Position numbers and translations under genes: made by a program. A stretch of DNA of 64,000 bases from Ochrobactrum vermis (GTDB lineage Bacteria; Pseudomonadota; Alphaproteobacteria; Rhizobiales; Rhizobiaceae). The notes under the pieces were generated by a model, which saw nothing but the letters and a program-made list of their open reading frames with translations, did not search any database and was not told the origin of the DNA. The stretch spans positions 1,677,501 through 1,741,500 of the forward strand of contig NZ_PCOC01000002.1 of assembly GCF_002975205.1 (NCBI RefSeq). The letters are read 5' to 3'. The first letter of the stretch is position 1. The number at the start of each line of letters is the position of its first letter. Shown in pieces: positions 1 through 9,554 of this stretch.

Positions 1-45
1 ACTGTCAACGACCAATCCAAACTTTTTCCAAAAATTCTTTCAACA

Positions 46-83
46 GGACAACAAACAAAAGGGCCGCTCAAATGCAGCCCTTT
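46..83 (-). terminator. Rho-independent terminator of the FkbM gene
   Basis: On the minus strand a stem with arms AAAGGGC and GCCCTTT (plus strand 58-64 and 77-83), extended by an inner GC/GC pair, is followed by a T-rich tract, TTTTGTTTGTTG. It begins about 20 bases after the methyltransferase stop codon, so it most likely ends that transcript. Confidence 0.7.
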
Positions 84-102
84 ATAAAAACATTCGATTA
101 GT

Positions 103-786
103 TCATTCAGGTTCGTATTCGCGTATGCCATCGTCCTTGGCAAACAATACGCATGGTCCGTGAGAACCTCGCGGATCATATGCATATCCTTTGACTGCGA
201 GCGCGTGTGTCATGTCGCGAATTCCAGCCAGACCATAAAGGTGATCGTGTAATTCAAGGAAGATGCGTTCGACACCTGTCAAATCGGCACTCTGGAGCAG
301 ATCGCGCTCAGCGCCTTCAATATCCATGACGAGAACATTGATACCGTTGCGAACGATAAATTCGTCAATATTGGTCGAGGATAGCTCTATAGCATGCTCA
401 TACGGCCCCTGCTTCTCATCCATGGATGACATCCAGAGATCGCGCCGCACATAGAAGCGAAAAGAGCAAGGTTCACCCGCAGTCAGGATGCCTTGCGAAA
501 GCACAACATTATCGAGGCCATTGGCATCGATAACACGGCGAGCGAGCGCCGCGGTAGATGGGTTCGCCTCGAAGGCCCAAACCGACGTGTCAGAAATCCC
601 GGCGATAATGGATGTGATAATCCCGATACCCGAGCCCAGTTCCAGCACGCGATCACCCGGCTTCACCGCCTTGAAAATGGACCGCGCTTCCTTGGCTTCA
701 TAGCTCCCGCTCGTCAAAGCCTGCCATATAACAGGCGAAACTTCGTCGGATGTGATCGGTACGTTAATCCCGTGTACTTTCAGCAA
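103..786 (-). CDS. FkbM-family SAM-dependent methyltransferase
   Basis: A 227-residue Rossmann-fold methyltransferase. The glycine-rich SAM motif (VLELGSGIG) is at about residues 47-55, followed by the acidic strand-2 end (AFEAN). The characteristic FkbM motif VLVMDIEGAE lies near residues 151-160. Enzymes of this family O-methylate sugars or small molecules, and the acceptor cannot be read from sequence. The first possible initiator is TTG at 786, because an in-frame TAG lies two codons upstream and there is no in-frame ATG nearby. A CTG follows immediately, so the exact start is uncertain. It stands alone, with its own terminator downstream and 168 bases to the GGDEF-EAL gene upstream. Confidence 0.8.
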   Translation of the reverse strand: MLKVHGINVPITSDEVSPVIWQALTSGSYEAKEARSIFKAVKPGDRVLELGSGIGIITSIIAGISDTSVWAFEANPSTAALARRVIDANGLDNVVLSQGILTAGEPCSFRFYVRRDLWMSSMDEKQGPYEHAIELSSTNIDEFIVRNGINVLVMDIEGAERDLLQSADLTGVERIFLELHDHLYGLAGIRDMTHALAVKGYAYDPRGSHGPCVLFAKDDGIREYEPE

Positions 787-954
787 TTCCTACGCCCCAA
801 ATCCCCAGTATCAGAGCATCGCGTTCGAACGAACGAACAGAGGACGCTCTGACTTATTGAATGCACTGCATCGCAACGTAACTTTGCAGTGCGATTAGCG
901 CATGAACATAAACTGATTTGCGTTGCTTAAGCCAGCTATCTGGCCGCAACATGC

Positions 955-2931
955 TCAGCGATTTGAAGCCTGACCTACTGCCTTCGCATCCTGTCCACTG
1001 CGACCGTGAAGATGTTTGAGTTTTGAAGCGGGCATCGGCTTACCTATGAGGTAGCCTTGAACCTGATCGCATCCCAGCCGTTTCAGACACTCGAACTGCT
1101 CCTCGGTCTCAATGCCTTCTGCAATTGTTACCATTCTGAGGCTGCGCCCTACCCCCGTTACCAGTTCGACAATCGCAAGGGCATCCGGCCGTGTTGTCAC
1201 CTCGCGCACGAACGACCGATCAATCTTGATCTTGTCGAATGGAAATCCACTAAGACTACCGAGCGAGGAATAGCCCGTTCCGAAATCGTCCATCGCGATC
1301 TGGATACCCAGTGCTTTCAACTGCCGAAGTGTGCTCAAGGTCTGTTCGTTTTTGTCCAGCAAAACCGATTCTGTAATCTCGAGCTCCAGCCGCTCCGCAT
1401 GGAGTCCGCTTTGCTCAAGTGCGTCAACTACGCTCTCAATAAGGCTCAGGCTACGGAACTGAACAGGAGAGAGATTGACCGCAATCTTGAGTGGCTTATT
1501 CCATTGAGCGGCTTCCAGACAGGCTGTAGCGAGCACCCAGTCTCCAAGAGAGTGAATGAAACCAATTTTCTCGGCAACCGGAATGAATTCGACGGGTGAT
1601 ACAGAACCGCGGATAGGATGGGTCCAACGGAGCAGCGCTTCATAACCGCAGATTTCTCGCGTTATGGTGCAAGCCTGCGGCTGGTAGTAGACTTCCATTT
1701 CGCCATTCTCCAGTGCTTTCTGAAGATCGGCTTCGAATGACTTTTTTTCCCGCAAGCGCGTCTGCATCTGTGATTTGAACACACTTGCATGGCCGGGACC
1801 GAGTGCCTTCGCCTCATAGAGCGCTAGATCGGCGTGTTTGAAAAGTTCTTCCGTATCCGGTTCGCCCTGTGAGATTGCAACCCCGACGCAGGTTCCGATT
1901 TTTATTTCCAGTTCTCCGACATGGTAAGGCTGACTGATCGCCTCCATAAGACGATCCGAAAGCTCCAGAGCTTCTTCTTCCCGCAGCCCGGTTGAAAGCA
2001 GGGCAAACTCGTCTCCACCTAGCCGACACACCATGTCACCACGTTCGCCGAGCTTGGTAAGACGCCGCGCAACTGCCTGCAACAGCGCATCACCGACATC
2101 ATGCCCAAGTGTATCGTTGACGTCCTTGAAACCGTCGAGATCAAGAAGAAGAATGATGGCTGACTGGCTTCCGGCCTGCGCAGCCTGTAGCCTTTTCTCC
2201 AGATCCTGCCGGAACAGGACACGATTGGGCAATCCGGTCAGAGCATCGTGATGCGCATCGTGCTCAAGCCGAAAATTCTGCGACTGCAGTTCACCCGTCG
2301 CCTGCCGGAGGTCGCTCGTCAGGCGCTGCATGCTGCCGTGGGCCCGATCAAGAAGCTTATTGTGACGAAGCAGGAGAATAACGAGCACCACGCCGCAAAG
2401 AATAAGACCTGCCGCCAACCCGGTATAGATGAGATGTAACTGACGAACTTCTGCCTGCGCGACATCGATAAGTCCGACATCATATTCAACTGCAGATGAC
2501 GCCAGCGCTGTCATGGGGCCGTCAAGTGCGCTCATTGATTGCAGAAAGGTTTTGATCCCCTCGGCATCAAGCTTGTCCAATTGGACGTCGAGCGTTTGCA
2601 GGACGTCGCTCAGCTTCAAAAAAAGAGCCCGTCGCTGTGGATCGTTTTGAATGAAGGAACGCAGATTACCTTGCTGCAGCAACTCCAGTCGGCCGAGCAT
2701 GATATCGAGACGAAGCCGTACTTCGTCATGCACGTCCTCGTTCAAATTCAGAGCATAACCAGCCAGAACATGTTCGAGCCGCATATACTCAGACACCGTC
2801 TGACCAACAGCCCAGGAGTCGTTATAACGCGAGAACTTCTGAAGCGCTGTCTGTCGTTCGGCAATGACATACGCAATGTACGCCGTTGCCACCACGAAAC
2901 AACAGATAATAACGCCTAGAATTCGTCTCAC
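955..2931 (-). CDS. dcpA: Membrane GGDEF-EAL enzyme, DcpA-like dual diguanylate cyclase/phosphodiesterase
   Basis: A 658-residue inner-membrane protein that makes and/or degrades cyclic di-GMP. A transmembrane helix at about 4-24 and a second at about 168-190 enclose a periplasmic sensor region. The GGDEF domain has an intact GGDEF motif (CRLGGDEFAL) but no RxxD inhibitory site five residues before it. The EAL domain keeps EALLRW, NLSPVQF, ELEITES, DDFGTGYSS, KIDRSFV, AEGIE and QGYLIGKP, so the phosphodiesterase should be active. The start is GTG with GAGG six bases upstream. It begins nine bases after the pterin-binding protein gene. In Agrobacterium the same gene pair (pruR-dcpA) couples periplasmic pterin to the balance of synthesis and breakdown. 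The symbol rests on architecture and neighbour. Confidence 0.85.
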   Translation of the reverse strand: MRRILGVIICCFVVATAYIAYVIAERQTALQKFSRYNDSWAVGQTVSEYMRLEHVLAGYALNLNEDVHDEVRLRLDIMLGRLELLQQGNLRSFIQNDPQRRALFLKLSDVLQTLDVQLDKLDAEGIKTFLQSMSALDGPMTALASSAVEYDVGLIDVAQAEVRQLHLIYTGLAAGLILCGVVLVILLLRHNKLLDRAHGSMQRLTSDLRQATGELQSQNFRLEHDAHHDALTGLPNRVLFRQDLEKRLQAAQAGSQSAIILLLDLDGFKDVNDTLGHDVGDALLQAVARRLTKLGERGDMVCRLGGDEFALLSTGLREEEALELSDRLMEAISQPYHVGELEIKIGTCVGVAISQGEPDTEELFKHADLALYEAKALGPGHASVFKSQMQTRLREKKSFEADLQKALENGEMEVYYQPQACTITREICGYEALLRWTHPIRGSVSPVEFIPVAEKIGFIHSLGDWVLATACLEAAQWNKPLKIAVNLSPVQFRSLSLIESVVDALEQSGLHAERLELEITESVLLDKNEQTLSTLRQLKALGIQIAMDDFGTGYSSLGSLSGFPFDKIKIDRSFVREVTTRPDALAIVELVTGVGRSLRMVTIAEGIETEEQFECLKRLGCDQVQGYLIGKPMPASKLKHLHGRSGQDAKAVGQASNR

Positions 2932-2940
2932 ACTTTGCCT

Positions 2941-3447
2941 CTATTCAACTATCAGCTTGGCAACCTGCCACGCGGAACGTGTGTAATAGGTCTGGCTTTG
3001 GAGCTGTGGGTCGCTGTCATACGGGTAGATTATAAACAATGGTCCTTTGTCGCGAACCGGCATGTAATTGCCATCTCGCTTCATGGCAAGAATAACATTG
3101 AACTTCTTGAAGTCCTCCATCGGCAGCGAGCTGACATAGTCATTCAACGCTACCGCTGTCACTTTCGTTCCCTTGGCGCCGACGAGCGTCATAAGCTTGT
3201 CCATCGATACGCCCTCGAAACGCACGCGGCCATCATACCATGGATTAGCCGTTTCTACGGTCACCAACCCGATAGCCTCCAGCATGTCCCGGTCGAATTG
3301 CGCCGTGTCGCCAACATTTTTATTCGCAATATTGCCGGATATGACCAGGATCGGCTTGCCCGTCGGCTTGGCCAACGGCTCCGCAGCGGCCCCGGATATC
3401 CACACGAAAGGCAACAGCAGACATAAAAAGAGTCGGATAAGTTTCAT
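2941..3447 (-). CDS. pruR: Periplasmic pterin-binding protein, PruR-like (SUOX-fold)
   Basis: A 168-residue exported protein with an N-terminal signal peptide (MKLIRLFLCLLLPFVW, then AAA-E as the likely cleavage site). The mature part resembles the oxidoreductase molybdopterin-binding (sulfite oxidase-like) fold, ending in a YxTRSAWQV segment. The mature protein has no cysteine, so the Cys that ligates molybdenum in true SUOX enzymes is absent. This fits the non-catalytic pterin-binding PruR group that controls DcpA. The start chosen is the ATG at 3447 because the signal peptide begins there and the 50 residues in front of it look non-coding. It is the first gene of an operon with the GGDEF-EAL gene. 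Confidence 0.8.
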   Translation of the reverse strand: MKLIRLFLCLLLPFVWISGAAAEPLAKPTGKPILVISGNIANKNVGDTAQFDRDMLEAIGLVTVETANPWYDGRVRFEGVSMDKLMTLVGAKGTKVTAVALNDYVSSLPMEDFKKFNVILAMKRDGNYMPVRDKGPLFIIYPYDSDPQLQSQTYYTRSAWQVAKLIVE

Positions 3448-3764
3448 TACATTTCTCCATGATAAATTAGACCAATAGAGAGAATTGACTAAATCAACGT
3501 GAAGATCGCATGAGTCTTGTATTTTTTCATGTTCATATGCAATAAAAATGAAATATCGGCAGCACATGTGACGCAACGTAACTACGAATGATAGCAATTA
3601 GTGAATTGCCCTAATGTTAGATCGTTTTCATACGATAGTAACGCCTTTTATTATCTCATCGCAGATAATCGTGTTGAGGCTAAAGCCTGGTTCACCTCTC
3701 TAAAAGCAAAAAGAGCAGCGTTATTCACGCTGCTCTTTGAAGAAATTCGACGACTATCGTCTAT
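3448..3764. other. Intergenic region: pruR promoter side and anmK terminator
   Basis: This 317-base gap lies upstream of pruR and downstream of anmK. The anmK side holds a strong hairpin terminator (listed separately). The pruR side is AT-rich and should contain the pruR-dcpA promoter, but no confident -35/-10 pair was picked. An open frame crosses the gap on the plus strand but shows no recognisable protein. Confidence 0.5.
3701..3738 (-). terminator. Terminator at the end of the peptidoglycan-recycling cluster
   Basis: A perfect 12-bp stem (arms 3710-3721 and 3727-3738, AAAGAGCAGCGT and its complement) with a 5-base loop. Read on the minus strand it is followed by TTTTTGCTTTTA. It lies 27 bases after the anmK stop and should end the long minus-strand transcript. 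Confidence 0.85.
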
Positions 3765-4880
3765 TCAACCAGCCAATTGCCCTCCAGCCATTGGCTCCGG
3801 AACTCCGGTTGTGCTCGGAAAGCTGATCGGCAAGCCGCGCAAAACCCGCACTGCAAGGAAAGCAAAGCATTCAGCCTCTACAGCATCGCCGCGCCAGCCA
3901 AGCTTTTCGACGGGGACGAGTTCCACCTTCGCACGCTCAACCAGCATGCCCATCATGGTCGGATTGCGACGCCCACCGCCACTGACTGCGAGTCGTTTCG
4001 GCCGACGCGGTAGAATATCCAGAGCCTTGCCCACCGCAGAGGTCGTGAACGCGGTCAGGGTCGCCGCACCATCTTCCTCACCAAGTCCATCGGCCATCGC
4101 CTCGGTAAAATCGAATCGATCCAGCGACTTGGGATATGGAGCGGTCAGATAGGGGTGTTTGAGCAGTTCTGCCAGCCGCATCTCGTCTACTTTGCCCTTT
4201 GCAGCCAGTGCCCCATCGCGATCCATTTCGCCCAACCCCCGCTTCTTCATGAAGTCATTGATCGGCGCATTGGCAGGGCCAGTGTCGAATGCCACAAGCG
4301 CATCACCGCCATCCCACCATGTAATGTTGCCGACACCGCCGAGATTGAGTATCGCTGTATTGCCACTCGCATCGGCACTGCGCAACAACGCGGCATGATA
4401 TACTGCCGCGAGCGGAGCACCCTGCCCGCCCGCACGTATGTCCGCTGTCCGGAAGTCGTAGGCTACTCGGGTTCCGAGCAGCTCGCTCATCAAGCCGCCA
4501 TCACCAAGTTGCCGGGTGTCACCTAGCTTGCCTGCATGCGGCGCGCGATGCAGCACCGTTTGTCCATGAAAACCGACAACACCGATATCCGCCATCGACA
4601 AACCATTTTCCTCGACCAGTTCCCGCACAGCCACCGACTGCGCGCGCGTCAGCGCTTCCTCGGCCTCGGCAAATACAGCAGGCTCTGGCCCCTCAAAATT
4701 CCAGATGCGGGCCTCGGCTTGCGCCTGCTCCAGAAGATCACGAATCCAGCGCGGATAGGGTTTCAACGCATAGGCGCCGAATTCTGCAATAGTTTCACCA
4801 TCGGTTCTCAAAAGAGCAACGTCGATGTTTCCATCAAGCACGGTGCCAGTCATCAGGCCGACCGCCCATATTGGCTGCAT
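3765..4880 (-). CDS. anmK: Anhydro-N-acetylmuramic acid kinase AnmK
   Basis: A 371-residue cytoplasmic sugar kinase of the ASKHA fold. It opens and phosphorylates 1,6-anhydro-MurNAc to MurNAc-6-phosphate, which is the MurQ substrate. Family signatures visible are the N-terminal [16 protein letters not shown] (phosphate-1 type motif, usually GTSxDGxD), [34 protein letters not shown] and a late [12 protein letters not shown]. Length matches the family. The start is ATG at 4880, where the conserved sequence begins. It is eight bases behind the serine hydrolase gene and is the last gene before the terminator. Location with murQ and an importer supports recycling of cell-wall sugars. Confidence 0.93.
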   Translation of the reverse strand: MQPIWAVGLMTGTVLDGNIDVALLRTDGETIAEFGAYALKPYPRWIRDLLEQAQAEARIWNFEGPEPAVFAEAEEALTRAQSVAVRELVEENGLSMADIGVVGFHGQTVLHRAPHAGKLGDTRQLGDGGLMSELLGTRVAYDFRTADIRAGGQGAPLAAVYHAALLRSADASGNTAILNLGGVGNITWWDGGDALVAFDTGPANAPINDFMKKRGLGEMDRDGALAAKGKVDEMRLAELLKHPYLTAPYPKSLDRFDFTEAMADGLGEEDGAATLTAFTTSAVGKALDILPRRPKRLAVSGGGRRNPTMMGMLVERAKVELVPVEKLGWRGDAVEAECFAFLAVRVLRGLPISFPSTTGVPEPMAGGQLAG

Positions 4881-4888
4881 AACGTCTC

Positions 4889-5923
4889 CTATCCCAATGA
4901 AATTGCGTCGCCGACGCCCTGCCGCAGCGCAAGAATACCGCTGTCGGAATGGCGCGTCGGATGGATGCGGTTGGTGAGCAAGGTCCATGCCCTACCCGCT
5001 TCAAAATCGATCCACAAGCCAGTTCCCGTGAAACCAGTGTGACCGATCGTGTCCGTCGAATTGAAGTTGCCGCCTGACCAGCCTTGATAGGGTCTTTCCC
5101 AGCCATGCGTTCGGGTCGCGGACAATGGCTGGCGCATCAAGCTGATGACATTTTGAGAGGCGCCACTACCATCAAGCAAGCCAATTGCGAAATCGAGTAT
5201 GGAAGCAGCCGTACCAAACAAACCCGCATGAGCAGCACCCTGCAATGCCGAACAATTGTCGTCATGCACTTCTCCGCAGAGTACGCGATTGCGCCAGGTG
5301 CAATCTTCCGTGGCCGCACTTGTTTCAGGCTCCGCCGAGAAAGCAAACCCATTGCCAGGATCCATCTCGCGAATGGTCTTGCCGTAAAGCCTTTCCATCG
5401 CAAAGCCGAGCAGGATGAAATTGATGTCCGAATAAACCGGCGTGGATTTTTGCCATTCGCGCTGCAGAATAAATGCGCGCAGCAGCTCCGGATCCCGCCC
5501 ATAGGTGTAGATGGGTTCGACCGACGGAAATGGTGTCTGGTGACCAAGGCATTCGCGAAAGGTGACTTCGCGCTCCCAGGCGTCGTTATCATACTGCCTC
5601 AGATCTGGAAGCAAGCTGATCAACGGGGCATCGAGATCGATGGTTCCTTCCTCAGCCAGCGCCAAAATGCGGGGAGTTGTAAAAATCACCTTTGTCAGCG
5701 ATGCGAGGTCGAACCATGTATCCGTTGTCATTGCACGTCGGGTCGGAATGACCTGTGCATAACCGGTCGCCCGGACGGCCCGATTCCCGGAGAGATCGAC
5801 CATTCCAAACACCCCTCCCGGAATACGCCCTGAATCACACGCTTCCGTCAGCAGACGGAAAGCTTTTTCAAAGCGAGCCGTAAAGGCAGTATCGACAGGG
5901 TGGCGGACACTTAACTCTGCCAT
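4889..5923 (-). CDS. Serine hydrolase of the beta-lactamase/PBP4B (YfeW/YbbE) type
   Basis: A 344-residue penicillin-binding-protein-like serine hydrolase. The catalytic SxxK is SLTK in the segment [11 protein letters not shown] (about residue 74), the second motif appears as YSD in [11 protein letters not shown], and the third as HTG in [12 protein letters not shown]. No signal peptide is visible. Relatives sit in MurNAc clusters of other bacteria (yfeW beside murQ-murP in E. coli, ybbE in the Bacillus murQ operon). A role in trimming muropeptides or MurNAc-peptides is therefore inferred from context. It lies five bases after the ATPase gene and eight before anmK. Confidence 0.8.
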   Translation of the reverse strand: MAELSVRHPVDTAFTARFEKAFRLLTEACDSGRIPGGVFGMVDLSGNRAVRATGYAQVIPTRRAMTTDTWFDLASLTKVIFTTPRILALAEEGTIDLDAPLISLLPDLRQYDNDAWEREVTFRECLGHQTPFPSVEPIYTYGRDPELLRAFILQREWQKSTPVYSDINFILLGFAMERLYGKTIREMDPGNGFAFSAEPETSAATEDCTWRNRVLCGEVHDDNCSALQGAAHAGLFGTAASILDFAIGLLDGSGASQNVISLMRQPLSATRTHGWERPYQGWSGGNFNSTDTIGHTGFTGTGLWIDFEAGRAWTLLTNRIHPTRHSDSGILALRQGVGDAISLG

Positions 5924-5928
5924 GATGA

Positions 5929-7677
5929 TTATGCCTCAGTCCGGGCCATGTGATCACGGCCGTAAGTCTGCCAATGAGCCGGCATCGGTTCATAACCGAG
6001 AGGGCGAACGAGCGACGGTACTTGCCGTGTGTCGAGGGTGAAATGTTCATTGCGCCGATCAATGCTTGGAACGGCAGAGATCAGTCGCTTCGTATAGGAA
6101 TGTTTCGGCGCAGAAAGAATTGATGCAGCATCGCCGATTTCCACGATCTGCCCGGCATAGACGACTGCAATGCGATGCGCGATGCGCTCTACCACCGCCA
6201 TATCGTGCGATACGAACAGATAGGCAAGGCCGCGCTCCTTCTGGAGATCGATCAGTAGTTCCAGAACTTTGGCCTGCACTGAAACATCCAGCGCGGAAAC
6301 GGCTTCGTCCAGCACCAGCACCGAAGGATTAAGCATCAGAGCGCGGGCGATGCAGAGCCGCTGGCGTTGCCCGCCCGAGAATTCATGCGGATATCGCTCC
6401 AGACTGTTTGCGGGCAGCCCAACCCGGTCGAGCAGATGCAGCATCTTCTGCCGCGTTTCCACCCCATCACGCCCGCCAACAGCGATAACCGGCTCTGCAA
6501 GGATGCTGTCGATACGAAGGCGCGGATTGAGTGATGCATAGGGATTCTGGAAAACCATCTGCACCGAAGAGGAGTTTCGGGCATCCATGGTGCCTTCTAC
6601 ACCGACTTCAAGCTTGCCGCGTGAAGCTTTGACAAGCCCAAGAATGGCCCGTGCAGTCGTCGACTTACCCGAACCGCTCTCCCCCACTACGGCGAGTGTT
6701 TCACCCGGCACAAGGTCGAAATCGACACTTTCGACAGCATGAACCGCACCGATTTTGCGGCCAAGGAAACCGCCCTTAACTGGAAACCGGACCGTCAGTC
6801 CCTCCACAGCTAGAATAGGCTTTGCACCGGGTTCTGCCGTGCGTGCATTATCGGTTCGTACCGCATTGCCGCTTTCAAAATGCGGCACAGCCTTGAGGAG
6901 GTGTTGCGTGTAAGGATGCTGCGGACGGTCGAGTACGGCACTCAGCTCACCTTGTTCGACCGCTTCGCCATGCTGCATCACCATGACCTTGTCGGCCATG
7001 CCCGCGACCAGACCAATGTCATGGGTGATGAAAATCATCGCCATGCCGGTTTCGCGCTTCAGCTCTGCGAGCAGTGCCATGATCTGCGCCTGTACCGTAA
7101 CATCGAGCGCGGTGGTCGGTTCGTCGGCAATCATGAGACGTGGATTACAGGCGAGCGCCGTTGCAATCATCACCCGCTGCAACATACCGCCGGAAAGCTG
7201 GTTCGGGCAGTATTTAAGACGCCGTGCAGCGTCTGGAATGCGCACCCGATCAAGCGCGTCCCTGGCTGCAGAAGCGGCCTGTCTTCTGGTAAGCCCGCGG
7301 TGGAGACGGAACGATTCCTCAATCTGCGTGCCGATCGTGAGCACAGGATTGAGTGACGTCATCGGCTCTTGAAAGATCATGCCGATTTCTGCGCCGCGGA
7401 TTTTCGTCAGCTCGGCTTCGTTCGCAGCAGCCAGATCAATGATGGTACCATCGGCACGGGTTAGCTTGATCCTTCCATCAATGATGCGACCTCCACCGAA
7501 ATCCACGAGACGATTGATCGACAAAGCCGTTACAGATTTACCGGAACCGCTTTCGCCCACAATCGCCAGCGTTTCTCCGGCAGCGAGGTCGAAATTCACA
7601 CCGCGTACAATCTCGTTGGCTTCGGGATTGCGGCCGAACCCGACACGAAGATTCGAGACGGACAGAAGCTTGCTCAT
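5929..7677 (-). CDS. Dipeptide-type ABC transporter, fused double ATPase (DppD-DppF like)
   Basis: A 582-residue protein with two complete nucleotide-binding domains. The first has Walker A GESGSGKS near residue 37, signature LSGGMLQR and Walker B LMIADEP. The second has GESGSGKS near residue 332, signature FSGGQRQR and VLVLDEA. The oligopeptide-type C-terminal extensions (HPYTQHLL and HSYTKRL) mark both halves as members of the Dpp/Opp/Gsi branch. It energises the importer whose other subunits lie just upstream. Its start overlaps the permease stop by ATGA, which indicates translational coupling. The likely cargo is a muropeptide or amino-sugar peptide, inferred only from the murQ/anmK/nagK-like neighbours. 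Confidence 0.9.
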   Translation of the reverse strand: MSKLLSVSNLRVGFGRNPEANEIVRGVNFDLAAGETLAIVGESGSGKSVTALSINRLVDFGGGRIIDGRIKLTRADGTIIDLAAANEAELTKIRGAEIGMIFQEPMTSLNPVLTIGTQIEESFRLHRGLTRRQAASAARDALDRVRIPDAARRLKYCPNQLSGGMLQRVMIATALACNPRLMIADEPTTALDVTVQAQIMALLAELKRETGMAMIFITHDIGLVAGMADKVMVMQHGEAVEQGELSAVLDRPQHPYTQHLLKAVPHFESGNAVRTDNARTAEPGAKPILAVEGLTVRFPVKGGFLGRKIGAVHAVESVDFDLVPGETLAVVGESGSGKSTTARAILGLVKASRGKLEVGVEGTMDARNSSSVQMVFQNPYASLNPRLRIDSILAEPVIAVGGRDGVETRQKMLHLLDRVGLPANSLERYPHEFSGGQRQRLCIARALMLNPSVLVLDEAVSALDVSVQAKVLELLIDLQKERGLAYLFVSHDMAVVERIAHRIAVVYAGQIVEIGDAASILSAPKHSYTKRLISAVPSIDRRNEHFTLDTRQVPSLVRPLGYEPMPAHWQTYGRDHMARTEA

Positions 7678-8513
7678 GCGGCAACCCTCCGCATTCTCGG
7701 ATCGAGAATGTCGCGCAGGGCGTCACCCAGAAGGTTGAAGCCAAGAATACCGATCATGATCGCCAGTCCCGGAAATGCCAGCAGCCATGGGGCGGTTTCC
7801 ATGAGATTGCGCGCATCTGCCAGCATGAGACCAAGCGACGAAGCAGGTGGCTGCGTACCAAGTCCGAGGAAGCTCAAGCCCGCCTCTGTCAGCAGCGACC
7901 AGGCCAGCGCCAAGGTGATCTGCACGGTTAGGGGCGCAACCAGATTAAGCAGCAGATGGCGCGATAGGATATAACGGTTGCTGCTGTGAAACGTACGGGC
8001 AGCATCAACAAATTCACGCATTTTGATCGACAATGCCGGACCGCGCACAACCCGCGTGAAAATTGGAGTATAGACGATGGCAATGGCAGCAATACTCGTT
8101 CCTGTTCCCGGCCCGACAACTGCAATGATGAGAAGCGCAAGCAAAATTGCCGGGAATGCCAGAAGCACGTCCATCATACGCATGACGGTGCCGTCCCACC
8201 AGCGCCCGAACCAGGCCGCAGTCAATCCAAGAACAGTGCCAGCAAAAGCAGCAATTCCGACCGCAGAAAAGCCGACGACGAAGGATTGTGCGATGCCAGC
8301 CATCAGGCGGCTCGTTACATCGCGTCCGAAGAGATCCGTTCCCATCCAGTGGGCCGCACTTGGAGGGCGTAACCTGTCTATACGGTACTGCATCAACGGG
8401 TCATGCGGCGTGAAACCAAAATAGCCAAGGCAAGCTACAATCAGATAGACCAGCACAATGAGGCCGCCAATGCGGCCACTCGGATGAGCAAGAACGGACC
8501 GCACTATCTGCAT
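7674..8513 (-). CDS. ABC transporter permease, DppC type
   Basis: A 279-residue inner-membrane permease with an N-terminal helix, the conserved PHDPLMQYRIDRLRPPS..H.MGTDLFGRDV region typical of DppC/OppC proteins, and a core with five further helices. The EAA-type coupling loop is around EAGLSFLGLGTQPP. It pairs with the DppB-type permease that overlaps its start by one base (TGATG), and it overlaps the ATPase start by four bases. It forms the second half of the translocation pore of the recycling-cluster importer. Confidence 0.9.
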   Translation of the reverse strand: MQIVRSVLAHPSGRIGGLIVLVYLIVACLGYFGFTPHDPLMQYRIDRLRPPSAAHWMGTDLFGRDVTSRLMAGIAQSFVVGFSAVGIAAFAGTVLGLTAAWFGRWWDGTVMRMMDVLLAFPAILLALLIIAVVGPGTGTSIAAIAIVYTPIFTRVVRGPALSIKMREFVDAARTFHSSNRYILSRHLLLNLVAPLTVQITLALAWSLLTEAGLSFLGLGTQPPASSLGLMLADARNLMETAPWLLAFPGLAIMIGILGFNLLGDALRDILDPRMRRVAA

Positions 8514-9472
8514 CAGTTCTCTCCCAGACGAATGCGCGGATCGAGCGTGACGTAGAGGAGGTCAACCAGCAGATTAACGATCATGAAGTTGAAGGCGATG
8601 AAGAGAATACTGCCCTGCACCAATGCATAGTCGCGCTGCAAAATGGCATCAAGCACCATACGTCCCACCCCCGGCAAAGCATAAATCTGCTCAACCAGCA
8701 CGGCCCCGCCCAGAAGATAACCAAATTCCACGCCGCTCAACGTCACGACCGGGATAAGTGCATTGGGCAACGCATGCCGCCAGATGACAGCGCGGGCCGA
8801 AGCACCTTTGCTGCGGGCTGTGCGAACATAATCATCGCTGAGAACATCCAGCATTGCCGAACGTGATATGCGTGTGACCGACGCCGCAAATGCGAAGCCG
8901 AGCGTTACGGCGGGCAAGATCATCTGCAAAAAATTCTGCCACGGATTTACCCATAGCGGCGTGAACTCGCCCATGGCGGGCAATACGCCGAAGCCTGCCG
9001 AAAGAATATAAATAAACAGGAGACCGAGAACGAAGCTTGGAGTGGACTGGCCAATCATCGCAAAAATACGGACCGCGAGATCGGACATTTTCTCATTGCG
9101 CGTGGCCGCATAAACCCCAGCTGGAAGGCCAACGAGCAAAGCAATGATCATCGACATCAATGCCAGTTGTAGCGTCAGCGGAAAGCGCTCCAGAATAATT
9201 GTCAGAACCGGCTTTCCGAATGTGACAGACACTCCCAGATTACCCTGCAACACATCACCGAGCCAGCGCCAGTACTGTGTAGTCCAGCTTTGATCGATGC
9301 CGAAATATTGCGCCAGTGATTGCCGTTGTTCGGGGGTCAGCAATCCAGCCTCCGTTCCGAGCATAGCCGTGATGGAATCGCCCGGGACCATGCGGATCGA
9401 AACGAAGACAAGGATCGACACCCCCAGCATGACCAGGGGAAATGTCAGCAGCCGACGTGTCAGATAATTCAT
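8513..9472 (-). CDS. ABC transporter permease, DppB type
   Basis: A 319-residue inner-membrane permease of the dipeptide/oligopeptide family. It begins with the typical YLTRRLLTFPLVMLGVSILVF helix and carries the VPGDS..AMLG periplasmic segment. The coupling loop (ARSKGASARAVIWRHALPNALIPV) is strongly conserved and contacts the ATPase. The final helix is near the C-terminus, followed by DPRIRLG. It lies 82 bases downstream of the binding-protein gene and is translationally coupled to the DppC-type permease. Confidence 0.9.
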   Translation of the reverse strand: MNYLTRRLLTFPLVMLGVSILVFVSIRMVPGDSITAMLGTEAGLLTPEQRQSLAQYFGIDQSWTTQYWRWLGDVLQGNLGVSVTFGKPVLTIILERFPLTLQLALMSMIIALLVGLPAGVYAATRNEKMSDLAVRIFAMIGQSTPSFVLGLLFIYILSAGFGVLPAMGEFTPLWVNPWQNFLQMILPAVTLGFAFAASVTRISRSAMLDVLSDDYVRTARSKGASARAVIWRHALPNALIPVVTLSGVEFGYLLGGAVLVEQIYALPGVGRMVLDAILQRDYALVQGSILFIAFNFMIVNLLVDLLYVTLDPRIRLGEN

Positions 9473-9554
9473 GTCAGATTACTCACGGCCTGCCATTAAG
9501 GAAGGCAACTGAAAGCCACGCCTTCCTGATGAAAGCGTGGCGGATTTCATGACA

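Noticed and set aside
3601..4152. A 183-codon plus-strand open frame spanning the anmK terminator
   Set aside because: It runs through a strong hairpin terminator and into the antisense of anmK, and it shows no protein features.
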